From Clostridia bacterium (GTDB lineage Bacteria; Bacillota; Clostridia; Saccharofermentanales; UBA5734): DNA of 5,995 nt. The stretch covers positions 1 to 5,995 of the forward strand of contig RZZF01000119.1 of assembly GCA_009929975.1 (NCBI GenBank), in the 5' to 3' direction. The notes below the pieces were generated by a model. The model saw nothing but the letters and a program-made list of their open reading frames with translations. It was not told where the DNA came from and searched no databases. The first letter of the stretch is position 1; each line of letters opens with the position of its first letter. The position numbers and the translations under genes were made by a program. Shown here piece after piece: positions 1 through 5,915 of the stretch.

Positions 1-210
1 GTCATCGGTCTGCCCGAGCAGCTCCCGGTTCTCCTGCAGTGCCGCTCTGGTCTCCTGCAGCGCCTGATGATCAGCGATAATCGGCGAAAGTTCAGCGTGT
101 TCAGCCGCCAGCTGGCGGTAACGCGGCTGATCCGCGAGCACGACAGGGTCGGCAAGCAGCATATTGAGTTCATCGTATCGGGCCGCCATTTCCGTCAGGC
201 GTTCGATCAT
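1..210 (-). CDS. prfA: Peptide chain release factor 1 (RF1), N-terminal part, cut by window edge
   Basis: Class I release factor that reads UAA and UAG stop codons on the ribosome and triggers peptidyl-tRNA hydrolysis. Only the first 70 codons are present, against about 355 residues in the family, so the PxT stop-codon motif and the GGQ loop lie outside the window. What is visible matches the helical N-terminal domain: it begins MIERLTEMAARYDEL and continues with LADP, then DQPRYRQLAAEHAELS, which resembles E. coli RF1 (ADQERFRALSREYAQLS). The ATG at 210-208 overlaps the TGA stop of the DUF1836 gene as ATGA. A GGAGG at 221-225, inside that upstream gene, lies 10 nt before the start, so translation is probably coupled. 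PrmC, encoded three genes upstream, modifies this protein. Identification rests on the N-terminal match plus the prmC context. Confidence 0.9.
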   Translation of the reverse strand, partial: MIERLTEMAARYDELNMLLADPVVLADQPRYRQLAAEHAELSPIIADHQALQETRAALQENRELLGQTDD

Positions 211-776
211 GGATCACAATCCTCCAGCAGGGCCAGTATCTTCTCCGCGATCAGCATATTGATACGGGACTCGATGCTGAGCTGCAATGCCAGTTCACGC
301 AGGGCATGCTGCTGCTCCGGTGTCACGTCGCCGGACAGCTGGCGGGTATCCTCAAGCAGCTGGCCGGCTTTTGACTGAAGTGTTGACCCCTGTATGTCGA
401 TAAAATGCTGATACAGCTCCTCAATGCCCGTAGCATCCCGGCCGCAGGGCAACAGCCGGTGCAGGTTCTGCATTGAGAGAACCTGTTTCAATGTCCCGAT
501 CATGATCAGCATCGCCAGATGCTCCGGCGAGTATTTCTTGGCCTTGGCCCGCGGCAGCAGGCCATCTTTTATATAGTTGTTGATCATTGATGATGTCATG
601 AGGCGTTCGCCTTCATCACGGCGATACAGGCTCACCTGCCGGTCAATGTAGGTCTGGACCTGATCCATATAAAGACCGATATCCGGCAGCAGCTCCCATC
701 GTGCCGGCAGTGTTCCGCCCATCTCGCCCAGCCACTGATTCAGCTGGTCAATCGATTCAGACTTATCCTGTTTCAT
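207..776 (-). CDS. DUF1836 domain-containing protein
   Basis: Protein of 189 residues whose function is not established. It is recognised by two family blocks: LPDIGLYMDQV at residues 30-40, and a segment at about 61-101 beginning TSSMINNYIKDGLLP, followed by a KKYSPEHLAML stretch. The second block looks like a MerR-type winged-helix DNA-binding region (helix, turn, then a YSPEHL-like wing/helix), so a regulatory role is possible but is inference. Residues 130-189 are helical and charged. No signal peptide or membrane segment is seen. The ATG at 776 has a good Shine-Dalgarno, GGAGG, 6 nt upstream. The gene starts 25 nt after the DUF951 gene and overlaps prfA by 4 nt (ATGA), so it is almost certainly cotranscribed with, and translationally coupled to, release factor 1. 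Confidence 0.85.
   Translation of the reverse strand: MKQDKSESIDQLNQWLGEMGGTLPARWELLPDIGLYMDQVQTYIDRQVSLYRRDEGERLMTSSMINNYIKDGLLPRAKAKKYSPEHLAMLIMIGTLKQVLSMQNLHRLLPCGRDATGIEELYQHFIDIQGSTLQSKAGQLLEDTRQLSGDVTPEQQHALRELALQLSIESRINMLIAEKILALLEDCDP
221..225 (-). promoter_or_regulatory. Ribosome binding site of prfA inside the DUF1836 gene
   Basis: GGAGG on the minus strand lies 10 nt before the prfA ATG (210-208), within the last codons of the upstream gene. It supports this ATG as the RF1 start and suggests that RF1 can be initiated independently as well as by coupling through the ATGA overlap. Confidence 0.6.
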
Positions 777-801
777 CTGGTTCCTCCAAATGGTGTCATC
801 G

Positions 802-1014
802 TCAGTCCGCTGTCTCCGGCGGTTGAATCATACGGATCATCGTCTCGAGCCGTGATCGGGGAATCGCCTGAAAACGGCCACATGTCAGACATTTCATCCC
901 GATATCAGCTCCGACGCGCTCAATCCGCCAGACGTCGCCTCCACAGGGATGCTTCTTTTTCAGCTGGAGGTATTCGCCTGCCTTGAAAGGGTATCGAAAA
1001 TATCTGGTTGGCAT
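802..1014 (-). CDS. DUF951 domain-containing small protein, probable zinc-binding fold
   Basis: Small basic protein of 70 residues matching the DUF951 family of Bacillota, whose function is unknown. The recognisable core is KKKHPCGGDVWRIERVGAD at residues 19-37, followed by KCLTCGR at 41-47 and IPRSRLE at 51-57. H22, C24, C42 and C45 form an HxC...CxxC set that could hold one zinc ion; this is inferred from spacing only. The fold looks like a small beta-barrel or zinc ribbon of the kind that binds RNA or DNA. An upstream in-frame GTG at 1023 would add three residues. I prefer the ATG at 1014 because GGGGTGAT (1026-1019) sits 4-8 nt before it, while the GTG has no usable ribosome binding site and itself lies in that motif. 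It starts 39 nt after prmC and ends 25 nt before the DUF1836 gene. Confidence 0.85.
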   Translation of the reverse strand: MPTRYFRYPFKAGEYLQLKKKHPCGGDVWRIERVGADIGMKCLTCGRFQAIPRSRLETMIRMIQPPETAD

Positions 1015-1018
1015 GTCA

Positions 1019-1026
1019 ATCACCCC
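1019..1026 (-). promoter_or_regulatory. Ribosome binding site that decides the DUF951 start
   Basis: GGGGTGAT on the minus strand differs by one base from the GAGGTGAT used by rho and rpmE in this window. Its G-run ends 8 nt before the ATG at 1014. The alternative GTG start at 1023 falls inside this motif, so the motif favours the shorter 70-residue protein. Confidence 0.6.
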
Positions 1027-1053
1027 GCCCGTTGATTCGTCATTTCTTTCACA

Positions 1054-1950
1054 TTATGCCTGTTTTCCCAGTTGCGCGCCAGTCACCCTTGCCCGGCCTC
1101 CATAATCGCGGCAGCTGATCAGATGCTGCCAGCGCGTGTCGGACTGGAACAACTGAAGCACCTGATCCGACTGGTCATAACCATGCTCAAACAAAAGCCA
1201 GCCACCCGCGCGCAGATAATCCGGGGCGCGGCTGATCAGACGGCGATAGAAATACAATCCGTCCGGACCGCCGTCCAGAGCAAGCTTCGGTTCATGGAGA
1301 CGTACCTCGGGCATCAGGGTCTGAATCTGATCAGTCGCGATATAGGGAGGGTTAGCCGTGATCAGATCATACGGTTCGGGTTGTGCCGGCGGGAGCAGAT
1401 CGGCCTGAATCATCCGGCCGGTACGCTGCATGCCGTGGCGGGCAAGATTATCCGACGCGCAGGCGCAGGCCACAGCGTCGATATCAACCAGATCCAGCTG
1501 GCATGATCCGCCTTGTTGACGCCAGGTATGCGCAAGGCTGATGCCGACGCAGCCGCTTCCGGTAAACAGATCCAGCAGTCTCAGTGAATGATCGGCGGGT
1601 AAACCGTTATCCATACGGTATTGGGTCAGTTCATTCAGCGCTGTCTCAACGAGCACCTCACTGTCTGCCCGCGGGATCAGAACGCCCGGATGAACCGCGA
1701 AATCGAGACCGCAAAAAATCGTCGTGCCTGCCAGATACGCCAGCGGGACACGGGCACACCGCTGATCCGCCATGCTCAACACAGTCCGGCAGTCCGTGAC
1801 ATCAACGGTCGTTTCCGGGCGGGTCAACAGCTGCTGGCGCGTCAGACCGAGACAGGCATTGAGCAGTTCAGCCGCTTCGAACCGCGGCGATTCAAAACCG
1901 CTCGACCTGAAGATATCGGAAAGATGATCATAGAGCTGACGGGTTGTCAT
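1054..1950 (-). CDS. prmC: Peptide chain release factor N(5)-glutamine methyltransferase (PrmC/HemK)
   Basis: SAM-dependent enzyme that methylates the glutamine of the GGQ motif in release factors RF1 and RF2, raising termination efficiency. The protein has 298 residues from the ATG, slightly longer than E. coli PrmC (277). An N-terminal helical bundle (about 1-65) is followed by the family signature around LAYLAGTTIFCGLDF and LIPRADSEVLVE (69-101). The SAM-binding motif LLDLFTGSGCVGISLA lies at about 125-140, an acidic LVDID at 154-158, and the catalytic NPPY at 200-203 sits in TANPPYI. The C terminus carries DYGGRARV, like the conserved D..GR.R ending. An in-frame GTG at 1956 would add two residues. 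I chose the ATG at 1950 because it shares a base with the TAA of the DUF1385 gene (TAATG), typical of re-initiation, and neither start has a clear Shine-Dalgarno. Its substrate RF1 is encoded three genes downstream. Confidence 0.95.
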   Translation of the reverse strand: MTTRQLYDHLSDIFRSSGFESPRFEAAELLNACLGLTRQQLLTRPETTVDVTDCRTVLSMADQRCARVPLAYLAGTTIFCGLDFAVHPGVLIPRADSEVLVETALNELTQYRMDNGLPADHSLRLLDLFTGSGCVGISLAHTWRQQGGSCQLDLVDIDAVACACASDNLARHGMQRTGRMIQADLLPPAQPEPYDLITANPPYIATDQIQTLMPEVRLHEPKLALDGGPDGLYFYRRLISRAPDYLRAGGWLLFEHGYDQSDQVLQLFQSDTRWQHLISCRDYGGRARVTGAQLGKQA

Positions 1951-2984
1951 TACCACACATCGCTTTGCTCTGATTCAGGACGGACAGCGTTCATGGCGAC
2001 AATCGCGACTTCAAGCATCCCCTCATCGGGCTCGGCTGTCGTAAAGCGCTGCAGCCACAGACCGGGAGCGGAGATCGCCCGTGTCAGCCAATTGTCAAAG
2101 CGACCGGCCAGACGAATGATTTCATATGCGATCCCGGCCACTAACGGAACAAGGGCGAAGCGGATCAGCAGATTCAGCCAGAACCCACGCCAGCCGACAA
2201 GCGAAAAAACAATGATGCTGACCAGGATGACAATGAAAAGAAACGCGGTTCCACAGCGGGGATGAAAACGGCTGTAATGGCCAGCATGCTCAACCGTCAG
2301 GGTTTCTCCGGCTTCATAACAGGCAATCGTCTTATGTTCGGCACCGTGATACATCCAGACACGGCGGATGTCCTTGATCCTCGAAGTCAGCGCCAGATAA
2401 CCGACAAAAATCGTGATACGGATCAATCCTTCGATCAGATTGAACAGAATCGCTTCCTGGCGGCTGCTGTCGGCCGTCAACCCGCTGAAACGGCTGACCA
2501 GGCTGGTCAGGGCGTTCGGCAGCAGGATAAACAACATGACGCTGAACAGGATGCCCAGCGACGCTGAGACATAGAGCATGACATCAGAATGGCGGGACAG
2601 CCATTGATCCAGCGCTTTGCCGATTTTTTTCACCGGCGTCAGCGGCTCTGCCGGGTTTTGCGCGGTGGCAGTTTCAGCCGCCGCATCCCCGTCCGATATC
2701 GCCACCTCTTCTGACAGTTCCGCCGATCTCAGGAGTGCTTTTGTCCCACTGACCAGTTGGCGGAACAGACGGACTGAGCCGCGCACGAACGGAATTTTCC
2801 CCGCCAGGGAAAGACGGACCGGTGCCAGTTCCTCCTCGTGGATGGTACCATCGGGCTGACGAACGGCCATGACCCGTTTGACCGGCCCGATCATCAACAG
2901 GCCTTCGATCAGGGCCTGTCCGCCGATGGTTGTTTTATGCGCTGCCAACAGAGACGCCTGCAGTAAATTATGAATATTTCCCAT
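1950..2984 (-). CDS. DUF1385 family membrane protein (YqhQ-like)
   Basis: Integral membrane protein of 344 residues in the DUF1385 family (Bacillus subtilis YqhQ is, as I recall, a member). Function is unknown; it has been described as a possible metal-dependent enzyme. Family blocks: GGQALIEG at 21-28, YHGAEHKTI at 212-220, HPRCGT at 241-246 and PGLWLQ at 307-312. H213, H217, H241 and C244 are candidate metal ligands (inference). Four hydrophobic segments are visible at about 134-156, 178-200, 245-264 and 268-291. The histidine blocks fall in the loop between segments 2 and 3. A variable Ala/Glu-rich linker lies at about 92-115. The ATG at 2984 is the first start after an in-frame TAG, but no Shine-Dalgarno is visible before it. 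A TTG at codon 13 is an alternative. The gene follows the rpmE terminator and ends in a TAATG overlap with prmC. Confidence 0.88.
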   Translation of the reverse strand: MGNIHNLLQASLLAAHKTTIGGQALIEGLLMIGPVKRVMAVRQPDGTIHEEELAPVRLSLAGKIPFVRGSVRLFRQLVSGTKALLRSAELSEEVAISDGDAAAETATAQNPAEPLTPVKKIGKALDQWLSRHSDVMLYVSASLGILFSVMLFILLPNALTSLVSRFSGLTADSSRQEAILFNLIEGLIRITIFVGYLALTSRIKDIRRVWMYHGAEHKTIACYEAGETLTVEHAGHYSRFHPRCGTAFLFIVILVSIIVFSLVGWRGFWLNLLIRFALVPLVAGIAYEIIRLAGRFDNWLTRAISAPGLWLQRFTTAEPDEGMLEVAIVAMNAVRPESEQSDVW

Positions 2985-3032
2985 ATGATCAGAACAGAGC
3001 GGACAGACCGCTGCCGTATCTCCCTTCTATGC

Positions 3033-3060
3033 AAAAAGGAAGGCTGTTTCCAGACCTCCC
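3033..3060 (-). terminator. Intrinsic terminator after rpmE
   Basis: On the minus strand a hairpin spans 3059-3038: five pairs (GGAGG with CCTTCC-side bases, one of them G-T), one T-C mismatch, then CTG/CAG closing a GAAA tetraloop at 3050-3047. Five T residues (3037-3033) follow directly. It lies 11 nt after the rpmE stop codon. This is a classic Rho-independent terminator and should make most rpmE transcripts monocistronic, with the downstream DUF1385-prmC-prfA genes depending on readthrough or a promoter I cannot identify. Confidence 0.8.
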
Positions 3061-3070
3061 TCCGCTTCTC

Positions 3071-3271
3071 TTACTTGCGTTCCAGACGCTTCTTGAATTT
3101 GTCCACTCGACCGCCGGTATCAATGAGTTTCTGCCGACCGGTAAAGAATGGGTGGCATTTGGAACAGATGTCGACACGCTGGGCCGGTACTGTGGAAAAA
3201 GTCTCAAAAGACTCGCCACAGGCACATGTTACAACCGACTTGACATGTTCGGGATGAATGCCTTCTTTCAT
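3071..3271 (-). CDS. rpmE: 50S ribosomal protein L31 (bL31), zinc-binding form
   Basis: Ribosomal protein of 66 residues, the usual length, located at the central protuberance of the large subunit and forming an intersubunit bridge. It opens MKEGIHPEH and contains [12 protein letters not shown] and [12 protein letters not shown], all typical of bL31. Cysteines C16, C18, C36 and C39 (CxC...CxxC) make this the zinc-binding C+ form rather than the cysteine-free paralogue expressed when zinc is scarce. The ATG at 3271 has the extended Shine-Dalgarno GAGGTGAT at 3283-3276, with the GAGG core 8 nt from the start. It has its own consensus promoter (3358-3386), an 80-nt structured leader and an intrinsic terminator (3033-3060), so it is probably a strongly expressed single-gene unit between rho and the DUF1385 operon. 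Confidence 0.97.
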   Translation of the reverse strand: MKEGIHPEHVKSVVTCACGESFETFSTVPAQRVDICSKCHPFFTGRQKLIDTGGRVDKFKKRLERK

Positions 3272-3289
3272 TTATATCACCTCTCACTC

Positions 3290-3327
3290 AGGATGCGGCG
3301 CGTATCCTCACCATTGGTCGCGATACG
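3290..3327 (-). promoter_or_regulatory. Structured leader of rpmE with two competing hairpins
   Basis: In the rpmE 5' untranslated region, CGTATC (3327-3322) pairs with GATACG (3306-3301), and inside it ACC (3318-3316) pairs with GGT (3312-3310) around an AAT loop, with a 3x3 internal loop. Alternatively AGGAT (3308-3304) pairs with ATCCT (3294-3290). The two share bases 3304-3306 and cannot coexist. The second hairpin ends 7 nt before the Shine-Dalgarno. Autogenous control of bL31 is known in E. coli; a similar role here is inference. Confidence 0.35.
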
Positions 3328-3357
3328 TATGCCACACCAGATTTAACCTGCTGACCG

Positions 3358-3386
3358 ATTATAGTATGTTGAACGCGGATTGTCAA
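3358..3386 (-). promoter_or_regulatory. Consensus sigma-A promoter of rpmE
   Basis: A perfect -35 hexamer TTGACA (3386-3381) and a perfect -10 hexamer TATAAT (3363-3358) are separated by exactly 17 nt. Transcription should start near 3351, giving a leader of about 80 nt before the rpmE ATG. The promoter lies 80 nt beyond the rho stop codon. The -35 element lies in the loop of a perfect 6-bp inverted repeat (CGCGGA/TCCGCG, 3374-3396). Confidence 0.85.
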
Positions 3387-3399
3387 TCAGTCCGCGATC

Positions 3400-3440
3400 A
3401 ACAGCGGGGCCGGTTTTGCTGTTTCAGCCGGCATGGCCGG
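3400..3440 (-). other. Hairpin cluster in the 3' end of the rho transcript
   Basis: After the rho stop codon the minus strand can form CCGGC-CAT-GCCGG (3440-3428), then AACAGC/GCTGTT (3423-3400) or a smaller GCTG-AAA-CAGC alternative. None is followed by a run of T, so I do not call an intrinsic terminator. They may protect the 3' end of rho mRNA, or transcription may read through into rpmE. Confidence 0.35.
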
Positions 3441-3465
3441 TCATGCATCCGGACCGCCGGGTGAT

Positions 3466-5766
3466 TTACCCGTTATAGCCGTTCTTATAGGATGACCCGT
3501 TCTGGCTGGGCCGGGTTCCCCTCATCGCGTCGAACACATTCTTGTCATTGAACGAGACATTGATTGATGAGATAAAATGTTCATTATTCTGTGTTTTCAG
3601 CAACAAATTGATAATGGCTTCAGTAACCGCCGATGTATCAAGCTGACTGAACGCCTTGCGGATTGTCCAGACCGCGTCAAGTTCCTTGCTGCTGAGCAGC
3701 AGTTCCTCACGGCGGGTCCCTGATTTATTGATGTCAATAGCCGGAAAAATCCTTTTTTCCGACAGTTTGCGATCCAGATAGACTTCCATGTTGCCGGTTC
3801 CTTTGAATTCCTCAAAGATAACCTCATCCATTCGTGAGCCGGTTTCGATCAGAGACGTTGCGATGATCGTCAGGCTTCCGCCGTTCTCGATGTTTCGCGC
3901 CGCTCCGAAAAACCGTTTCGGACCATACAGGGCACCCGGATCAAGACCGCCGGACAAGGTTCGGCCTGTCGGGTTGATTGTCAGATTATAGGCACGGGCC
4001 AGACGCGTCATGCTGTCGAGCAGGATCACGACATCCTGTCCGAGTTCAACCAGGCGCATCGAACGCTCCAGCACCAGTTCGGTTACCTTTGTGTGGTTTT
4101 CCGGTGTCTTATCGAACGTTGAATAGACAACCTCGCCGTTGATTGACCGCTGCATATCCGTCACTTCTTCAGGCCGTTCATCAATCAGCAGGACGATCAA
4201 CTTGGCTGCGGGATTGTTGATGCTGATCGCATTGGCGATTTTCTGGAGCAGAATTGTCTTACCGGCTTTCGGCGGCGATACGATCATTCCGCGCTGGCCT
4301 TTTCCGATTGGCGCGACCAGATCGATAATTCTGGTCGAAAGTTCATTGCGCACACTTTCCAGAACAAGCCGTTCATCAGGATAGATTGGGGTCAGCCGGT
4401 CAAAGTGTGGACGCCGAACCATTTTCTCGGGCGACATCCCATTGACTTCCTTGATATAAAGCAGGGCCTGGTAACGATCGGTATCCCGCTGTAATTTGAC
4501 GGTCCCTGTGACATGATCACCCTGGCGCAGACCAAAACGGCGAATATATTGGGGCGGTACGTAAATGTCTTTATTCCCCTGCAGATAATTGTCCCGGCGC
4601 AGAAAGCCGTAACCATCCTGCATGATCTCAAGAACCCCTGCCTGCTGTTCACCGGCTTCAACCTGGGGTCTCCTTGCGCGATTGGCGTCCTGGCCGTGCC
4701 CGTTCGGACGCGCTTCACGCTGAATGGTCGCCGCCGCGTTTGCCGGTTCCGCAGAAGGTCGCTGCTGGTCACGGCTGGTCCGGTTCTGAAGTTGATCATC
4801 CGGCCGTGTCTCATCCATCGGCTTATCCGACGCGGCTGTCGCCGCCTCCGGTGATGTTTCCTCACTCGCGGGGTCACGGCGCGGCTGAAAACGGATCACG
4901 TTTTCCTTCTCTTTTTTTTCGGGAATTGCTTTATTAGAAGCCGTGCTTTCAGCGGACAGTGACCGGCCATCGGACGATTCCGCTGAGATCCCGGCTGTTT
5001 CAGATGTGCCATTTCTACCGGCGTCTGCCTGGCTGTTTTTTCTCTGGCTGCGGCCCGGGGCAGATGCCCGGCTGCTCTGCCGTTTATTCGACGGCACTTT
5101 TCGCCGTCCGCTGTCTTTCACCGTTTCCGCTTCATCGCCAGCCGGCTGAAGTTCTGTCTTTTTCGCTTCAGCCGCCGGTTCTACGGCCTTGTCAGCAGTC
5201 TGCGCTTTGACTTCACTTTCCGTCTGTACTGCGGTGGATATCCGCGGATCACTGATCGCGGGATCTGTTGACAGCGGTTGTTCAGCCGCCGGTTCTTCAT
5301 GCTTGTCATCTGATGTGGCGCGCCGGCTGCGCGATACCGATTTTGCACGGCTGGCCGCGGCACGTCCGGCAGCCGCTCTGGTTTTTGTTTTTTCACCGGT
5401 GGCGGTGGTTGATGCGGCAGATTGCGCTGACACCGCTTCATCTGAAGGGCCTGCGGCAGGATCAGAAACCGTCTCAAAGTCATTCTGACTGGCTGATGAG
5501 CGGGTTGTCCTGGTTTTTTTCTGCGTGCTTGAGCGGGGACGGCCGGGCTTTCTCTTCTTCGGGGCAGTCTGTTCATCAGACGGGCCGGCATCAGCGGAAG
5601 CGGCTGGCTGATCCGGCTGATCGGTTGATTTTTCAGCATCTTTGAGAATTTTGATCAGTTGAGTCCGCGTCATCGCGGAAGCCTCGTCCGCAGTCAGCAG
5701 ACCAGCCAATTGCACGACAACAACCAAATCATCTTTGGTTTTGCCGGCCGTCTTGAAAGAAGGCAT
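3466..5766 (-). CDS. rho: Transcription termination factor Rho with a long disordered N-terminal insertion
   Basis: Hexameric RNA-dependent ATPase/translocase that ends transcription. It has 766 residues against 419 in E. coli. Residues 12-44 ([11 protein letters not shown], then [13 protein letters not shown]) look like the Rho N-terminal helical domain. About 47-375 is low-complexity, rich in Ala, Ser, Thr, Glu, Gln, Lys and Arg, with an AT-hook-like [11 protein letters not shown] at 70-80. The RNA-binding OB domain starts near 376: GYGFLR (385-390) and [12 protein letters not shown] (400-411). The ATPase domain has Walker A SPPKAGKT (497-504), DERPEEVT with the catalytic-type Glu/Arg (529-536), Walker B DVVILLD (578-584), the Q-loop region GRTLSGG (601-607), the R-loop EEFKGTGNM (652-660) and the arginine-finger region SGTRREE (682-688). 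All key residues are intact, so it should be active. The C terminus has an Asn/Gly/Ser/Tyr tail. The ATG at 5766 follows the Shine-Dalgarno GAGGTGAT (5777-5770). Confidence 0.97.
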   Translation of the reverse strand: MPSFKTAGKTKDDLVVVVQLAGLLTADEASAMTRTQLIKILKDAEKSTDQPDQPAASADAGPSDEQTAPKKRKPGRPRSSTQKKTRTTRSSASQNDFETVSDPAAGPSDEAVSAQSAASTTATGEKTKTRAAAGRAAASRAKSVSRSRRATSDDKHEEPAAEQPLSTDPAISDPRISTAVQTESEVKAQTADKAVEPAAEAKKTELQPAGDEAETVKDSGRRKVPSNKRQSSRASAPGRSQRKNSQADAGRNGTSETAGISAESSDGRSLSAESTASNKAIPEKKEKENVIRFQPRRDPASEETSPEAATAASDKPMDETRPDDQLQNRTSRDQQRPSAEPANAAATIQREARPNGHGQDANRARRPQVEAGEQQAGVLEIMQDGYGFLRRDNYLQGNKDIYVPPQYIRRFGLRQGDHVTGTVKLQRDTDRYQALLYIKEVNGMSPEKMVRRPHFDRLTPIYPDERLVLESVRNELSTRIIDLVAPIGKGQRGMIVSPPKAGKTILLQKIANAISINNPAAKLIVLLIDERPEEVTDMQRSINGEVVYSTFDKTPENHTKVTELVLERSMRLVELGQDVVILLDSMTRLARAYNLTINPTGRTLSGGLDPGALYGPKRFFGAARNIENGGSLTIIATSLIETGSRMDEVIFEEFKGTGNMEVYLDRKLSEKRIFPAIDINKSGTRREELLLSSKELDAVWTIRKAFSQLDTSAVTEAIINLLLKTQNNEHFISSINVSFNDKNVFDAMRGTRPSQNGSSYKNGYNG
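5143..5174 (-). repeat. Perfect 9-bp inverted repeat inside rho
   Basis: CGGCTGAAG (5143-5151 on the plus strand) is the exact reverse complement of CTTCAGCCG (5166-5174), separated by 14 nt. In rho mRNA this makes a 9-bp GC-rich stem with an A-rich loop, within the segment encoding the disordered region. No T-run follows it. Confidence 0.6.
5167..5296. repeat. 16-bp direct repeat in the disordered region of rho
   Basis: The 16-base sequence TTCAGCCGCCGGTTCT occurs at 5167-5182 and again at 5281-5296, 114 bp (38 codons) apart and in the same reading frame, encoding EPAAE in both copies. This suggests the low-complexity region has grown partly by duplication. Confidence 0.7.
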
Positions 5767-5909
5767 TCAATCACCTCGTAATATTCCGCCATCAGCGGTT
5801 GGTGTACATCACAAATAACAGGGGCAATCCTTGTAACACAATAGACGAATACCTGGAACCGGGAAAAGAAAAATGCGATTCAAGCAAAGAAGAAATGTCA
5901 TCAAGAATT
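5767..5909 (-). promoter_or_regulatory. Leader (5' untranslated region) of rho
   Basis: About 143 nt lie between the predicted transcription start (near 5909) and the rho ATG. The first two thirds are strikingly pyrimidine-rich on the minus strand (for example TTTCTTCTTTGC and TTTTTCTTTTCCC), with little secondary structure, as expected for a Rho-loading region. A short stem CCGC/GCGG (5798-5786) sits just before the Shine-Dalgarno. Rho is known to limit its own transcription through its leader in E. coli and B. subtilis; such control here is inferred from base composition only. Confidence 0.45.
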
Positions 5910-5915
5910 GATATA

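Noticed and set aside
1621..2265. Plus-strand open frame of 214 codons opposite prmC and the DUF1385 gene
   Set aside because: It lies opposite two well-supported genes, its translation has no recognisable motif, and no promoter or ribosome binding site precedes it. It is a shadow of minus-strand codon use.
2961..2995. CATAAT-like -10 element as a promoter for the DUF1385 gene
   Set aside because: It lies inside the predicted coding start and no acceptable -35 hexamer is found 16-18 nt upstream.
4513..4854. Plus-strand open frame of 113 codons antisense to rho
   Set aside because: No start signals and no recognisable protein motif; fully explained by the composition of rho on the other strand.
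4392..4877. Minus-strand open frame of 161 codons in a second frame of rho
   Set aside because: Arg/Pro-rich translation with no family features, nested in the conserved rho frame; the rho frame is uninterrupted, so it is not a frameshift remnant.
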